Below are positions 22,433 through 32,445 of a stretch of 64,000 nt of DNA, in pieces; position 1 is the first letter of the stretch, and the number at the start of each line of letters is the position of its first letter. Origin of the DNA: Megaustenia siamemsis (lineage: Eukaryota; Mollusca; Gastropoda; Stylommatophora; Ariophantidae). The DNA is taken from NCBI GenBank assembly GCA_032433765.1, contig JAVIAB010000024.1, positions 9,048,821 through 9,112,820 of the forward strand, given 5' to 3'. Below the pieces are notes generated by a model that saw only the letters and a list, made by a program, of their open reading frames with translations, had not been told where the DNA came from and searched no databases. A program made the translations under genes and the position numbers.

Positions 22433-22805
22433 AACTATTCCTCTAACACATTTCATCTCAGTAGAGGTTATTGTTGTTATTGTTTGTGTATCTAAGGTCC
22501 AGGATTGGCATAGGCAGAACAACGTTGGAATGAAGATTGTATCGTAGAGAGCCCGTCCAATCTCTGTAGTTATTTCCTTGTTGGACAATAGCGCTGATAG
22601 CTGTCCAATGACTTGATAAACGTTGTTGCATCTTGCGTATATTTCTGCAGTTTGTGAATTGTTGTTTGTCACTAGACTTGTTTTAGTTGTCCGCCGTCTA
22701 TATCTATGTTGATGGTCTGTTTCTCCTTTGCAATATTCATTACTTCTGTTTTGTTGATGTTGATTTTGATATTTTGTGTCTGTACTGTTGAGTTCATTTG
22801 AGTAA
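22433..22805 (-). mobile_element. LINE RT C-terminal fragment
   Basis: Minus strand: INIDGRQLKQ-like RYRRRTTKTSL, VYQVIGQLSALLSNKEITTE, IGRALYDTIFIPTLFCLCQS WTLDTQ, CVRGIV. It matches the thumb region with the L-L-Y-G-x-E-x-W block replaced by LCLCQSW. Family not assigned. Confidence 0.6.
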
Positions 22806-23655
22806 AAGCATTTGACAGTATTCATCGAGATTCTTTGTGGAAAATTCTAAAGCAATATGGCTTACCATCAAAAATCATAAGTATTATTAAAGAAACTGGG
22901 TTTGAGATCAATCATGAAAAGACTAAAGTCATCCTAACTAAAAATCACTTTTTCTATCTTTGAAGTCACATTGATCGAGAAGGGGAAACAAGTAAAGAAA
23001 TTAGAATCAGAATAGTTAAAGCAGTAATGTCTTTCAGAAGCCTTGAAAATTTGTGGAAATCAAAACTCATCAGCACAAACACAAAACTTAAACTATTCAA
23101 ATCAAATGTACTATCAACCTTACGTGTGCGTGTGAAAGCTGGAAAACAACAAGAGATATAGAAACAAAGTTGAACGCATTCGAAAATAAATGTCTAAGGA
23201 AAATACTTGTTATAGCGTGGAACGAATTCAAAACAAACGAAGAAATTTGAGAAATCGCCAATCAACCACTAATATCTTCAGTAATAAAGAAAAGACGATG
23301 GTCATATGTTGGACATGTGATGAGAAGAGATATTAACCGAATAGCAAAGCAAGCCCTCATATGGGAAACAGCAGGTAAGAGAAAAAGAGGAAGACCCAGA
23401 GAGACACTGAGAAGAACATTGATGAGAGAGGCAAGAGCAGCAGGAATCGGCTTCCTCAATGAGATAAAACTGCTTGCATAGAACAGAGACAAATGGCGAG
23501 ATTTGATAAAATATCTTTAAAAGAATTAAAAACTGCTAGAACAAAAATTCATATAAGAGAAGGAGTATCTTGGTCTACGCCCTATGGGCCGGCTACGGCT
23601 CGAAAGGTCAATAGATCGATAGACAGACTGTTGAGCTTATTTAAATACTCTTGTA
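22806..23655 (+). mobile_element. Line-F with internal deletion
   Basis: Plus strand: AFDSIHRDSLWKILKQYGLP (RT motif A and following), then a jump to TGFEINHEKTKVILT, thumb region, INQPLISSVIKKRRWSYVGH, VMRRDINRIAKQALIWETAG, KRKRGRPRETLRRTLMREAR, AAGIGFLNEIKLLA-NRDKWR. The sequence between motif A and the post-YADD part is missing, so catalytic motif C is gone. The 3' UTR contains CGCCCTATGGGCCGGCTACG and CTCGAAAGGTCAATAGATCG, then a GATA-type tail. Confidence 0.8.
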
Positions 23656-23659
23656 GTGT

Positions 23660-24109
23660 TTCTGTTTCTCCATGTATTGGTGCTTGATCGTCTGCAAATA
23701 GAAGCTCTTTAATTTCATCTGTCTCTGATGTGTTGCCTCTCTATATTAATCAATAAAATGTACGCCCATTTCACTATAGTTAGACTTGTCCATAATCTTA
23801 AAACTTTCAATTTATACATTTACAGATGAGGATTCAGATTGTTTTATCACAAATTGTGAAACTTATTTTCTCACCTTGCTATTTAACTGTATTTTGTAAA
23901 TATCTATTCCCAGAGTTATACAAATACTTTTAAAGTTAACCTGGGTGTGGTAAGTTATTGGAACCACGTTGTTAGTAGACGTATATGAGAACTATCGTTA
24001 CAAACTGCCAACAAATTGTATGTTCTTTCCACACTTTTATTTTATCTCGTTACTATGACAACGTTGATAAATTGTTATCAATAATGGCCAGATATAAGAA
24101 TTTGAATAC
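23660..24109. other. No recognised feature
   Basis: A short stretch at 23660-23740 resembles minus-strand LINE RT (SVSPCIGA antisense of a motif-B to motif-C region) but is too degraded to call; the rest is unassigned. Confidence 0.35.
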
Positions 24110-24300
24110 GGGGATTGCTTACATGCTTACATTCACTCGATGACTAAAGGAATACATCACTTCGTCATCCGCCCTTAAAAGTACATGAAGTGGACATGTT
24201 TGCGTTGTGATGTGGTTTGCAGTAAAACTGTGATATGTGCGCCTTTCGGTCCGACACATCTGACTCAAGCACAATGTATAGGTGTTCTACTGGTAAAGAT
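24110..24300 (-). mobile_element. Rep-2, 3' part
   Basis: Has GCTTACATGCTTACATTCAC TCGATGACTAAAGGA and CGTCATCCGCCCTTAAAAG like 49.2 and 57.7 kb. The 3' side (left) is a short CTTACATG duplication instead of a tetranucleotide array. Confidence 0.65.
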
Positions 24301-24461
24301 TAAATACATAAAACCTTATTTTATAGTAGAACATAGATTGGGTTATAATGTTGCATGATGTCAGGTCTGATCTGTCGTGGCAGTGTCGGTCAGAGAGGGC
24401 TCGTGACATTAGGAGATTTAGTGTCATCGATAAGAGCACTTAAGGAAAATAGATAAGTTTA

Positions 24462-24760
24462 GTTTAATCAACGGATTATCCACATTGCACATCGAACATG
24501 TTCATAAGTGCTCTGATCTCTTCCCCGTTATGTCCATCAGTGTGGAGACTAGCGACTCCTGTTCTCTATTGATTTCTGTTCTTCTCTGGGTCTATCCGCA
24601 AAGCGTTCCCTTTTGTCTTCTCCGGTGTTGGCCTGATGTTTATGTAGTCAGGACATTGTTGTAGGTTTCCGATCATTATTTGAGTCATTAGCTCGTCGTG
24701 CTTTCCTGGGGACACTCAGAACATCGCCCGGTCCATTGCATGTACACTTTTCAAGGTCGT
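24462..24760 (-). mobile_element. Line-H 3' fragment, decayed
   Basis: Has CATTGCACATCGAACATGTT CATAAGTGCTCTGATC as at 1345 and 11310. Further in, minus-strand frame contains SWNNDLEKCTCNG but similarity fades. Confidence 0.55.
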
Positions 24761-24854
24761 TGTTCCAACTAAGCTGGCAGCTCATTCGATTCCTTACACG
24801 ACCGTGTCCCGTGTAACGAAAATTAAACATATCAATTTTCAGTCCATATTGTTT

Positions 24855-24940
24855 ACAACCACTTCCCTTCGAACCCAATTCCCTTAAAGCCCACTTCCCT
24901 TCGAGCCCATTTCCCTTCGATCCCAGTTCCTTTCGATTTA
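24855..24940. repeat. About 20-bp tandem repeat, four units
   Basis: TTCCCTTCGA-CCCA recurs with small changes. Confidence 0.75.
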
Positions 24941-25393
24941 TCTGTGAATCATTCAATCATTCACAAAACATACTTTTCGTTAAACGAGGTGTTTCCAGTC
25001 TGGCCATCTCTTTAGTTTAAACGATCAAACAACCTGTGATTTCAGCGAAATCATGTCACTGATTAAAGAATAATGGCATTTAATGTGCCCAGCAGTTTAT
25101 AATCATTGATGTGATCATTCATGTGACACACGACTATTTTAACGAGCGATTGATAATTATGTGCGAACATATTTTTCTCATTTAGATTGCAAAATTTGCA
25201 GAAAAAGTAAGTAATTGCATAAGAATGGATTACGATGGCATAGGGAAATGACAATCTCGTCAGTTAGATTTACTGTGCAAGTCATTTCTTTGTTAAATCA
25301 TCTGGACATAGTAAAGTGAACAAAGAAGATGATACTATTTAAATGACGTTATCAACGGCGATATTCATGATCGGAGGTAGTCTTCAACATCAT
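24941..25393. other. No recognised feature
   Basis: AT-rich; no motif or repeat recognised. Confidence 0.4.
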
Positions 25394-25915
25394 CAAGTAC
25401 CGGGCCTGCTGGCGTAGGTGATGATGTCTCTCCACAACTTTCGATCTCGAAGGCTGTTTATCATTTCTGTTGTTGACCTTCTGCCAAGCCATTCGCTTAA
25501 GCTGTCTGGTATGTTTTCTCTTTGCTTCCCTCTATCTCTTCGTCCCTCAATTTTTCAGATGTTACAATATATTCCAGTTGTTCTCTTCTCATTACATGGC
25601 CAAAAAATGATGATTGTTTCTTCCTAATATTGGAAATTAGCTCTCTTTTTGCTTTGATCTCTTTCAGAACATATTAATTACTCTTCTTAGCTGTCCATGG
25701 TATTCTCAACATTCTTCTCTAAAACCACATTTCTACAGACTCCAGTGATTTTCTTGTCTGTTGTCCTATTGTCCATGATTCACATCCATATGTTAAGACT
25801 GTCTCTACATAACATTTAAGAACTCTTTTTCTTGTTTCTATTGTCAAAAATGGATTGCATAGTATCTTTCTCATGTTTTCGAAAGCTGCTTTTGCCTGAG
25901 CCTTTCTGCATTTCT
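25394..25915 (-). mobile_element. Line-B, 3' half, interrupted by Line-A
   Basis: Same sequence as 3376-3900: starts with CATCATCAAGTACCGGGCC, and minus strand encodes ETRKRVLKCYVETVLTYGCE SWTIGQQTRKSLESVEMWF at 25719-25890. The match breaks at 25915 in GCCTTTCTGCAT and resumes at 26248. Confidence 0.85.
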
Positions 25916-26247
25916 GCAGAAGAATGTTGAAAGTTCCAGGAACAGCTAAAAAGACCAATGAGGAAGTTCTCAAAGAGGCCAACACAAAAAGGGAGCTCTT
26001 AAAAAATATCAGAAAGAAGCAATCAACATTTTTCTGGCACATCACGAGAAGAGGAAAGTTGGAATACTTGGTAACAACTGGCAAAATAAAAGGAAAGAGA
26101 GATCGCGGGCGACAAAGAGAGAAAATACTGGATAGCTTAGTGTCATGGCATGGAAAACAGTCAACAACAGAACTGATACGATGCACTGTAGATAGAAGAT
26201 TGTGGAGGGACATGATCGTCTACGCCAACCGGTATGGCAGATGATGA
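25916..26247 (+). mobile_element. Line-A insertion inside Line-B
   Basis: Open 106-codon frame: MLKVPGTAKKTNEEVLKEAN, TKRELLKNIRKKQSTFFWHI TRRGKLEYLVTTGKIKGKRD RGRQREKILDSLVSWHGKQS TTELIRCTVDRRLWRDMI, then a GATGATGATGAT tail. This is the best-preserved Line-A C-terminus in the window, suggesting a recent copy. Direct duplication TTCTGCAT flanks it; the intact Line-B at 3890-3900 shows the same site once. Confidence 0.9.
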
Positions 26248-26340
26248 TGATGATTCTGCATCTCACCTCTTTTGTACATCTTCCGTCTGAGGTTAACAAC
26301 GTTCCTAAATATTTAAATTCACTTACCAATATTAATATTC
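26248..26340 (-). mobile_element. Line-B, continuation 5' of the nested Line-A
   Basis: Minus strand VSEFKYLGTLLTSDGRCTKE VRCR continues the copy at 25394. The fragment ends where SINE-1 begins. Confidence 0.85.
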
Positions 26341-26355
26341 TACAGGAGGTAGTAA

Positions 26356-26613
26356 AGGGAGCCGCGATAGCTCAGTGGTTAGTGAACTGGACTACAAAGG
26401 ACAAGGGGTAGGGTTCGATCCCAACCGACGGCTTCCGGGTTCACCCAGCCTTAAATGGGTACCGAATTTTTTTCTGGGAAAGTAAAGCAGCACGGGCGTA
26501 ATACTGACCACATTACCCCAAAAATCATGTGCTGAAGGTCTGTAAAATTTAGGGTCACTAACACCATATTCCCTATACGTCACTTGGCGTGACGGGGTAC
26601 TTTACTTTACTTT
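26356..26613 (+). mobile_element. SINE-1 with perfect 15-bp duplication
   Basis: A box TAGCTCAGTGG at 26368-26378, B box GGTTCGATCCC at 26412-26422. The head can form a 7-bp acceptor-type stem GGGAGCC with GGCTTCC. The palindrome CGTCACTTGGCG lies near 26579, the tail is TTTACTTTACTTT. TACAGGAGGTAGTAA at 26341-26355 and 26614-26628 is a perfect target-site duplication. Freshest SINE-1 here. Confidence 0.95.
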
Positions 26614-26918
26614 TACAGGAGGTAGTAAGCAATCGAATAAGGCGGCGATCTAATAAGATACTGATAAAAGAGGTGCTAATAAGAGAAAAAAAAAGGTAAA
26701 ATGAGACGGTATGGTCGTTTTACGTTGATAAGGGCTGGCTGAAACAAGAATTCAGGGAAATATAAGGGGGCAAAAGGAGTTACAGATAACAATTACGGTG
26801 TGAAGAATGATGAAGTCTGGTTACACAGATTTTCAGACAGAAACAAGACATAATTACAGACTTCCTGATTGCAGTAACCGAATTCGGAAGGTTGAGCATC
26901 AAGGACACTAAAGAAATC

Positions 26919-27145
26919 ACATATTTTGTTTTCTCACAAAAACAAATATTTTATAGCACGTCTTTAAAGAAACCACATATTTGTTCCTCTCGCAAAAACA
27001 AATATTTTATAGTACGTCTTTAAAGAAACCACATATTTGTTCCCCTCACAAAAACAAATATTTTATAGCACGTCATTAAAGAAAACACATATTTGTTCCC
27101 CTCACTCACAAAAGTAAATATTTATTGCATGTCATTCGAGAAAAT
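26919..27145. repeat. 56-bp minisatellite, four units
   Basis: CACATAT recurs at 26919, 26974, 27030 and 27086; unit includes AAAACAAATATTTTATAGCA. Confidence 0.9.
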
Positions 27146-27159
27146 GTAAATATTTGATA

Positions 27160-27689
27160 ACTTATTATTTAAAAAACTTGTATTGTATTAAATTAACAAA
27201 TCACAGATTGTCCAACAGATGGTCAGATATCAAAGAGAATATATAATAAGAGCAATAGAGAACAAAAGTTCTCACAAGAAAACATCAACAAGTTACGTGG
27301 GTGTTTGAGTAGATGATGACGTGACTGCACAGTGTTGAGTCTGTACTGTTATTGATCAACTCAACATTTATCTTCACATGGTGTGCTCTACATGTCGTGC
27401 ATTTTTGTTTAGAATGGACGCGTCTCCGTTGCATCGTCTTATAATGTTTGAAATCTATTTTTATATTTTATTTAGAAGCTCAGAAATGTTTCTAGATCTT
27501 AAAGCATTTCTATATTTAACATTTTCTTTATTACTCCTGTATTGAGCCTTCAAAATGTTGACCTGTAGGGAAATTGGGGAGAAATGAGAGGAAGGAGAAA
27601 AAGACAAAACACGGAAGTTCTGAATAAGCTGAAATGAAAACAAAAATAACAACAACAACAACTGCTGAACACAATTCGAAAAAGAAGCT
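27160..27689. other. No recognised feature
   Basis: AT-rich, unassigned sequence before the Line-C end. Confidence 0.4.
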
Positions 27690-27917
27690 GATTATTTTGT
27701 GTGTGGACTCGTGAAGAAGCATATCAGCCTTGTGAAGGTCATCTTGGAAGAGAAGGTGCAAGGTAGACGAGGCAAACAAAGACTAAAGTGGACTGATAAC
27801 ATTAAAAGGTGGACAAGTAAACCTATGACTATATGCACCAGGAAGACAAGAGACAGAGTAAAATGACGCTGTATGGTAGATAACATTCTATGTGGAGATA
27901 GCACCCAATGAATGAAT
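27690..27917 (+). mobile_element. Line-C C-terminus that runs into the 53-bp array
   Basis: Plus strand: VILEEKVQGRRGKQRLKWTD NIKRWTSKPMTICTRKTRDR VK, then RCMVDNILCGDST. Compare Line-C at 61.7-61.9 kb: VILEVKIQGKRGRSRPKLIW, TSNIKRWTYQ, KARDRAEWRSMVAKLRCGNG. The last 53 bp of this LINE are the first unit of the array that follows. Confidence 0.85.
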
Positions 27918-29405
27918 GACGCTGTATGGTAGATAACATTCTATGTGGAGATAGCACCCAATGAATGAATGACGCTGTATGGTAGATAACATTCTATGTG
28001 GAGATAGCACCCAATGAATGAATGACGCTGTATGGTAGATAACATTCTATGTGGAGATAGCACCCAATGAATGAATGACGCTGTATGGTAGATAACATTC
28101 TATGTGGAGATAGCACCCAATGAATGAATGACGCTGTATGGTAGATAACATTCTATGTGGAGATAGCACCCAATGAATGAATGACGCTGTATGGTAGATA
28201 ACATTCTATGTGGAGATAGCACCCAATGAATGAATGACGCTGTATGGTAGATAACATTCTATGTGGAGATAGCACCCAATGAATGAATGACGCTGTATGG
28301 TAGATAACATTCTATGTGGAGATAGCACCCAATGAATGAATGACGCTGTATGGTAGATAACATTCTATGTGGAGATAGCACCCAATGAATGAATGACGCT
28401 GTATGGTAGATAACATTCTATGTGGAGATAGCACCCAATGAATGAATGACGCTGTATGGTAGATAACATTCTATGTGGAGATAGCACCCAATGAATGAAT
28501 GACGCTGTATGGTAGATAACATTCTATGTGGAGATAGCACCCAATGAATGAATGACGCTGTATGGTAGCTAATCTTCGATGTGGAGACAGCACCCAATGA
28601 ATGAATGACGCTGTATGGTAGCTAACCTTCGATGAGGAGACAGCACCCAATGAATGAATGACGCTGTATGGTAGCTAACCTTCGATGAGGAGGCAGCACC
28701 CAATGAATGCATGACGCTGTATGGTAGCTAACTTTCGATGAGGAGGCAGCACCCAATGAATGAATGACGCTGTATGGTAGCTAACTTTCTATGTGGAGAC
28801 AGCACCCAATGAATGAATGACGCTGTATGGTAGCTAAACTTCTATGTGGAGACAGTACCCAATGAATGAATGACGCTGTATGGTAGCTAATCTCTGATGT
28901 TGAGACGGCACCCAATAAATGAATGACGCTGTATGGTAGCCAACCGTCGATGTGGAGACGGCTACCAATGAATGAATGACGCTGTATAGTAGCTAACCTT
29001 CTATGTGGAGACATCACCCAATGAATGAATGACGCTGTATGGTAGCTAACCTTCCATGTGGAGACGGCTCCCAATTAATGAATGACCTGTATGCTAACTA
29101 ACCTTCAATGTTGAGACGGCACCTAATGAATGAATGACCTGTATGCTAACTAACCTTCAATGTTGAGACGGCACCTAATGAATGAATGACCTGTATGGTA
29201 GCTACCTTCAATGTGGAGACTGCACCTAATGAATGAATGACCTTTATGGTAGCTACCTTCAATGTTGAGACGGCACCCAATGAATGAATGACCTGTATGG
29301 TAGCTACCTTCAATGTTGAGACAACACCCAATGCATGAATGATCTGTATGGTAGCTACCTTCAATGTTGAGACAACACCCAATGCATGAATGACCTGCAT
29401 GGTAA
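27865..29405. repeat. 53-bp minisatellite of about 29 units, derived from Line-C 3' end
   Basis: Unit GACGCTGTATGGTAGATAAC ATTCTATGTGGAGATAGCAC CCAATGAATGAAT. Units 1-13 (27865-28553) are identical by eye; later units diverge (GCTAACCTTCGATG variants) and the last, near 29.1-29.4 kb, are 50-52 bp. The unit aligns along its length with the 3' terminus of Line-C at 61850-61905 and, closer still, with the AATGA-tailed copy at 52057-52110 (minus). Confidence 0.95.
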
Positions 29406-29666
29406 CTGAATCTGCAAGCGCAGATAAATATCTAAAACTAAACATATTATATATTAATTTTTAGATAATTAAACTAGGAATTAGATTTCACCAATATTAA
29501 GATGAAAGAAGTCATGTAAAAAGAGTAAGGTTTGATGACAGCTTACACTAATCAAATTGACAGTGACACACTATGCGGCTAAAAGTACTTGACCGAAATC
29601 GACATGGCGCATGGTGCGTCGAGACATATGGAAAGAATTAAGACACCCTTGACAGTTAGAAATAGA

Positions 29667-30050
29667 AAACTGTAGGCCTGAAACTGTAGGCCTGAAACTG
29701 TAGGCCTGAAATTGTAGGCCTGAAACTGTAGGCCTGAAAACTGTAGGCCTGAAAACTGTAGGCCTGAAACTGTAGGCCTGAAAACTGTAGGCCTGAAACT
29801 GTAGGCCTGAAAACTGTAGGCCTGAAAACTGTAGGCCTGAAACTGTAGGCCTGAAAACTGTAGGCTTGAAACTGTAGGCCTAAAACTGTAGGCCTGAAAA
29901 CTGTAGGCCTGAAACTGTAGGCCTGAAAACTGTAGGCCTGAAACTGTAGGCCTGAAAACTGTAGGACTGAAAACTGTAGGCCTGAAAACTGTAGGCCTGA
30001 AAACTGTAGGCCTGAAAACTGTAGGCCTGAAAACTGTAGGACTGAAAACT
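29667..30050. repeat. 14/15-bp minisatellite, about 26 units
   Basis: GAAACTGTAGGCCT alternating with GAAAACTGTAGGCCT, few point changes. Minus frame of VFRPT/FQAYS repeats is compositional. Confidence 0.95.
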
Positions 30051-30175
30051 GGCCGTTGGACGGGGAAAATTGTCACCAAAAAATCAACCTAAAGTCTATT
30101 GATTCCAAAATTCTCCTCGAAGATTCTCAAATATGTCGAGGGGAAAATCTGAGCACCTATGTAATTGTCTGGTGT

Positions 30176-30429
30176 ATAGTAGTAAAGTGCCCAGTCACGT
30201 CGACAGGCGTATAGGGAATATGGTGTAAGTGACCATAATTCTTACAGACCTTCAGCACTTGGTTTTTGGGGTAATGTTGTCAGTATACGCTCGTGTCGCT
30301 TTACTTACCCAGAAAAAAATCCGGTACAAATTAAAGGCTGGGTGAACCCGGAAACTGTCGGTTAGGATCGAACCCTACCTCTTGTTATTTGTAGTCCAGT
30401 TGACTATCCACTGAGCTATCGCGGCTCCC
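30176..30429 (-). mobile_element. SINE-1
   Basis: Reverse of the SINE-1 consensus: B box in reverse GGATCGAACCC near 30364, head ends GCGGCTCCC. Flanks AATTGTCTGGTGT (30163-30175) and AATTGTCGGGTGT (30430-30442), 12 of 13 alike. Confidence 0.85.
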
Positions 30430-30603
30430 AATTGTCGGGTGTGTTATGATGATGAACCTAACAGAAAATAAGGTAATTTAACATCATGTCAAAGGACAAA
30501 GATGAATGAAGAGACTTCCGTGCACCGGATCGTGAAGAGGATCGAACAGCTTTTGATGTGATTGATGAGGTGAAATCGTTGACACAATTGTAACGTTTCT
30601 CAA

Positions 30604-30890
30604 TTAAATCCGATTGTTTATTTCAGATTGTGGACGTGGTAAACGGAACAGCTGGTGTAAGTAATAAAAGTAGATGTAGACATGATCTGACTGTAGATCA
30701 AAGCACATGGGGAACACAAATAAAAATTGGAACCGCAACTTTCGATGTAGAGTTGATATCAAATTCAGAAGACAAAATGCGCAGGAGAAAGGAAACGATG
30801 CCAAGTACCACGAATACATCTTGTTCGTTCTGTGCCCGGGTCTGCCTTTCTAAAATTGGCCAATTCAACCAGGAGAGAAGATGTTCACCA
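30604..30890 (+). mobile_element. Line-G C-terminus with zinc-finger-like motif
   Basis: Plus strand frame: RHDLTVDQSTWGTQIKIGTA (the D-R-x-x-W segment), an arginine/lysine stretch EDKMRRRKETMP, then C-S-F-C at 30822-30833 followed by KIGQFNQERRC. This fits the C-x2-C ... I-G-x-x-x-H-x-R-x-C finger that closes many metazoan LINE proteins, with the histidine replaced by asparagine/glutamine. A parallel finger is in the minus strand at 37612-37690. Confidence 0.65.
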
Positions 30891-30984
30891 AAGCAGCATC
30901 CAACATAAGACATTCACATTTTTACCAAATTACGAACTTATCATGACTGCTTGTTACAAAGCGATTGTCACGACGCTAAAAGAC

Positions 30985-30987
<3 letters not shown>

Positions 30988-31054
<67 letters not shown>
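30988..31054. repeat. TA microsatellite, left block
   Basis: About 33 TA units, left of Short-1. Confidence 0.95.
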
Positions 31055-31058
<4 letters not shown>

Positions 31059-31308
31059 CCTTTCGAGCCGAAGACGGCACATAGGGCAGAACTACAATCT
31101 CAAAAACAGAAATCTTGCATGCCAAAGTGGCACATATTGCAGAGATCACTGCTCTAAAATCTACGGCTCTGTTTCCATAACAATACCTTTTACAATGACA
31201 GCTTGTCAAGCCATCGATCAATCTCCTTAGTCGCCTCTTACGACATGCTTGGAAGGTTACAGTGTCACTATTCTTTACCTCCCTCATAATGAGACCCCCG
31301 TAACACAG

Positions 31309-31310
<2 letters not shown>
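31055..31310 (-). mobile_element. Short-1, 256-bp element embedded in TA microsatellite
   Basis: Unique sequence between two TA arrays. In minus sense it begins CCCCTGTGTTACGGGGGTCT, contains GTCGTAAGAGGCGACTAAGG and ends GCCGTCTTCGGCTCGAAAGG ACAAATATA. The end matches the Line-F 3' end GGCCGGCTACGGCTCGAAAG GTCAATAGATA. No coding capacity. Suggests a SINE-like element that borrows the Line-F 3' end (inference). Confidence 0.6.

Positions 31311-31372
<62 letters not shown>
31311..31372. repeat. TA microsatellite, right block
   Basis: About 31 TA units, right of Short-1. Confidence 0.95.
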
Positions 31373-31373
<1 letters not shown>

Positions 31374-31821
31374 GAATCAAGCATGAATAAATCTCTATAG
31401 TCGTGCGCTATGGTGACTCTGATAATAACCGTAGATATGGTATGAGAACATTAGGACATGAAACACAAACAGCTTGTCAGAAAGTGATATATGTACCAAG
31501 TCCAATGGGTAACTTTGTTCAAAGTATGGACCCTATAAGGAAATCGCACACCTGATGATCATTAATGGAAAATCTTGAAGTAAATCATTCATAATATAAT
31601 AAAACTCTAGCGCTGTGTGATTGAAGATCTTTTCATGCTAGATTGACGACAATCTTCCTGTCAGAATAATTCTGCGCCTCTTTCGAAACGAAGAGTAACT
31701 CCAGGCCCACACATTTGTGAACACACCCACATATTTGTTAATACACTCACACATTTGTGAACACACCCACATATTTGTAAATAATATAAGCGTTTATCAA
31801 ATCCACTTTACTTAATTTAAA
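31374..31821. other. Mostly unassigned; short repeat near its end
   Basis: 31708-31790 has two to three units with CACACATTTGTGAACACACC CACATATTTGT; otherwise nothing recognised. Confidence 0.5.
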
Positions 31822-31851
31822 GATAACGACATTCGAATAGCAAAGCAAGCC
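31822..31851 (+). mobile_element. Line-F, piece left of SINE-2
   Basis: CGAATAGCAAAGCAAGCC matches 23337-23355 in the intact Line-F; it continues after SINE-2 at 32192. Confidence 0.7.
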
Positions 31852-32183
31852 TAAAGGTAAAGTACGAGACTTGAACCGGCGTCTTAGCACGCGAGTTTAC
31901 ACCCATATGTGCTCGGCCGCCTATCCAGAAATGTTCGGATATTTCTGTATAGTGTAGCCTCAAGCATCGAAACTCAGATGCGAAGCGACATTCCTCACCT
32001 TCCCAGGATAATACCCTGGTACCCATTTCTGCCAACGGCTGGGTCGACCGTGGGGGTATTTTTTTTTTTTATTCCAACCACGAGTACAACTCACACTGCT
32101 CCCAGCGGGAATCGAACACGGGTTGTCCGAACGTCGGTAGTCTAGTCGGGTGGTTTTCCCAACTAGGCTACCGAGGCCCCCCG
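31852..32183 (-). mobile_element. SINE-2 inserted in Line-F
   Basis: In reverse the head has A box TAGCCTAGTTGG (32159-32170) and B box TGTTCGATTCC (32108-32118). Body shares GGTACCCATTTCTGCCA with 10.9 kb; 3' end GTACTTTACCTTTA at left. AGCAAGCC at 31844-31851 and 32184-32191 is the duplication; Line-F at 23347-23354 has it once. Confidence 0.85.
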
Positions 32184-32191
32184 AGCAAGCC

Positions 32192-32445
32192 TTCATGTGG
32201 GAAACAACATGTAAGAGGAAAAGAGGAACTGAGAAGAACACTGATGAGAGAGGCAAGAGCAGTAGGAATCGGCACCCTCAATGAGATAGAGCTACTTGCA
32301 CAGAACAGAGACAAATGGCGAGATTTGATAAAAATATATTTAAAAGAATTGAAAACTGCTAGAACAAAAATTTAGATAAGAGAAGGAGTATCTTGCTCTA
32401 CGCCCTATGGGCCGGCTACGGCTCGAAAGGTCAATAGATAGATAA
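32192..32445 (+). mobile_element. Line-F 3' end, right of SINE-2
   Basis: Encodes GTEKNTDERGKSSRNRH in one frame and LMREARAVGIGTLNEIELLA QNRDKWRDLIKI in another, then the 3' UTR with CGCCCTATGGGCCGGCTACG and a GATA-like tail at 32433-32444. Confidence 0.8.

Noticed and set aside
22121..22825. 234-codon minus-strand frame
   Set aside because: Runs through two separate repeats, a LINE fragment (22433-22805) and Rep-1 (22108-22432); the product would be an accidental fusion.
27865..29405. CRISPR array
   Set aside because: Direct tandem repetition without unique spacers, in eukaryotic repeat context.
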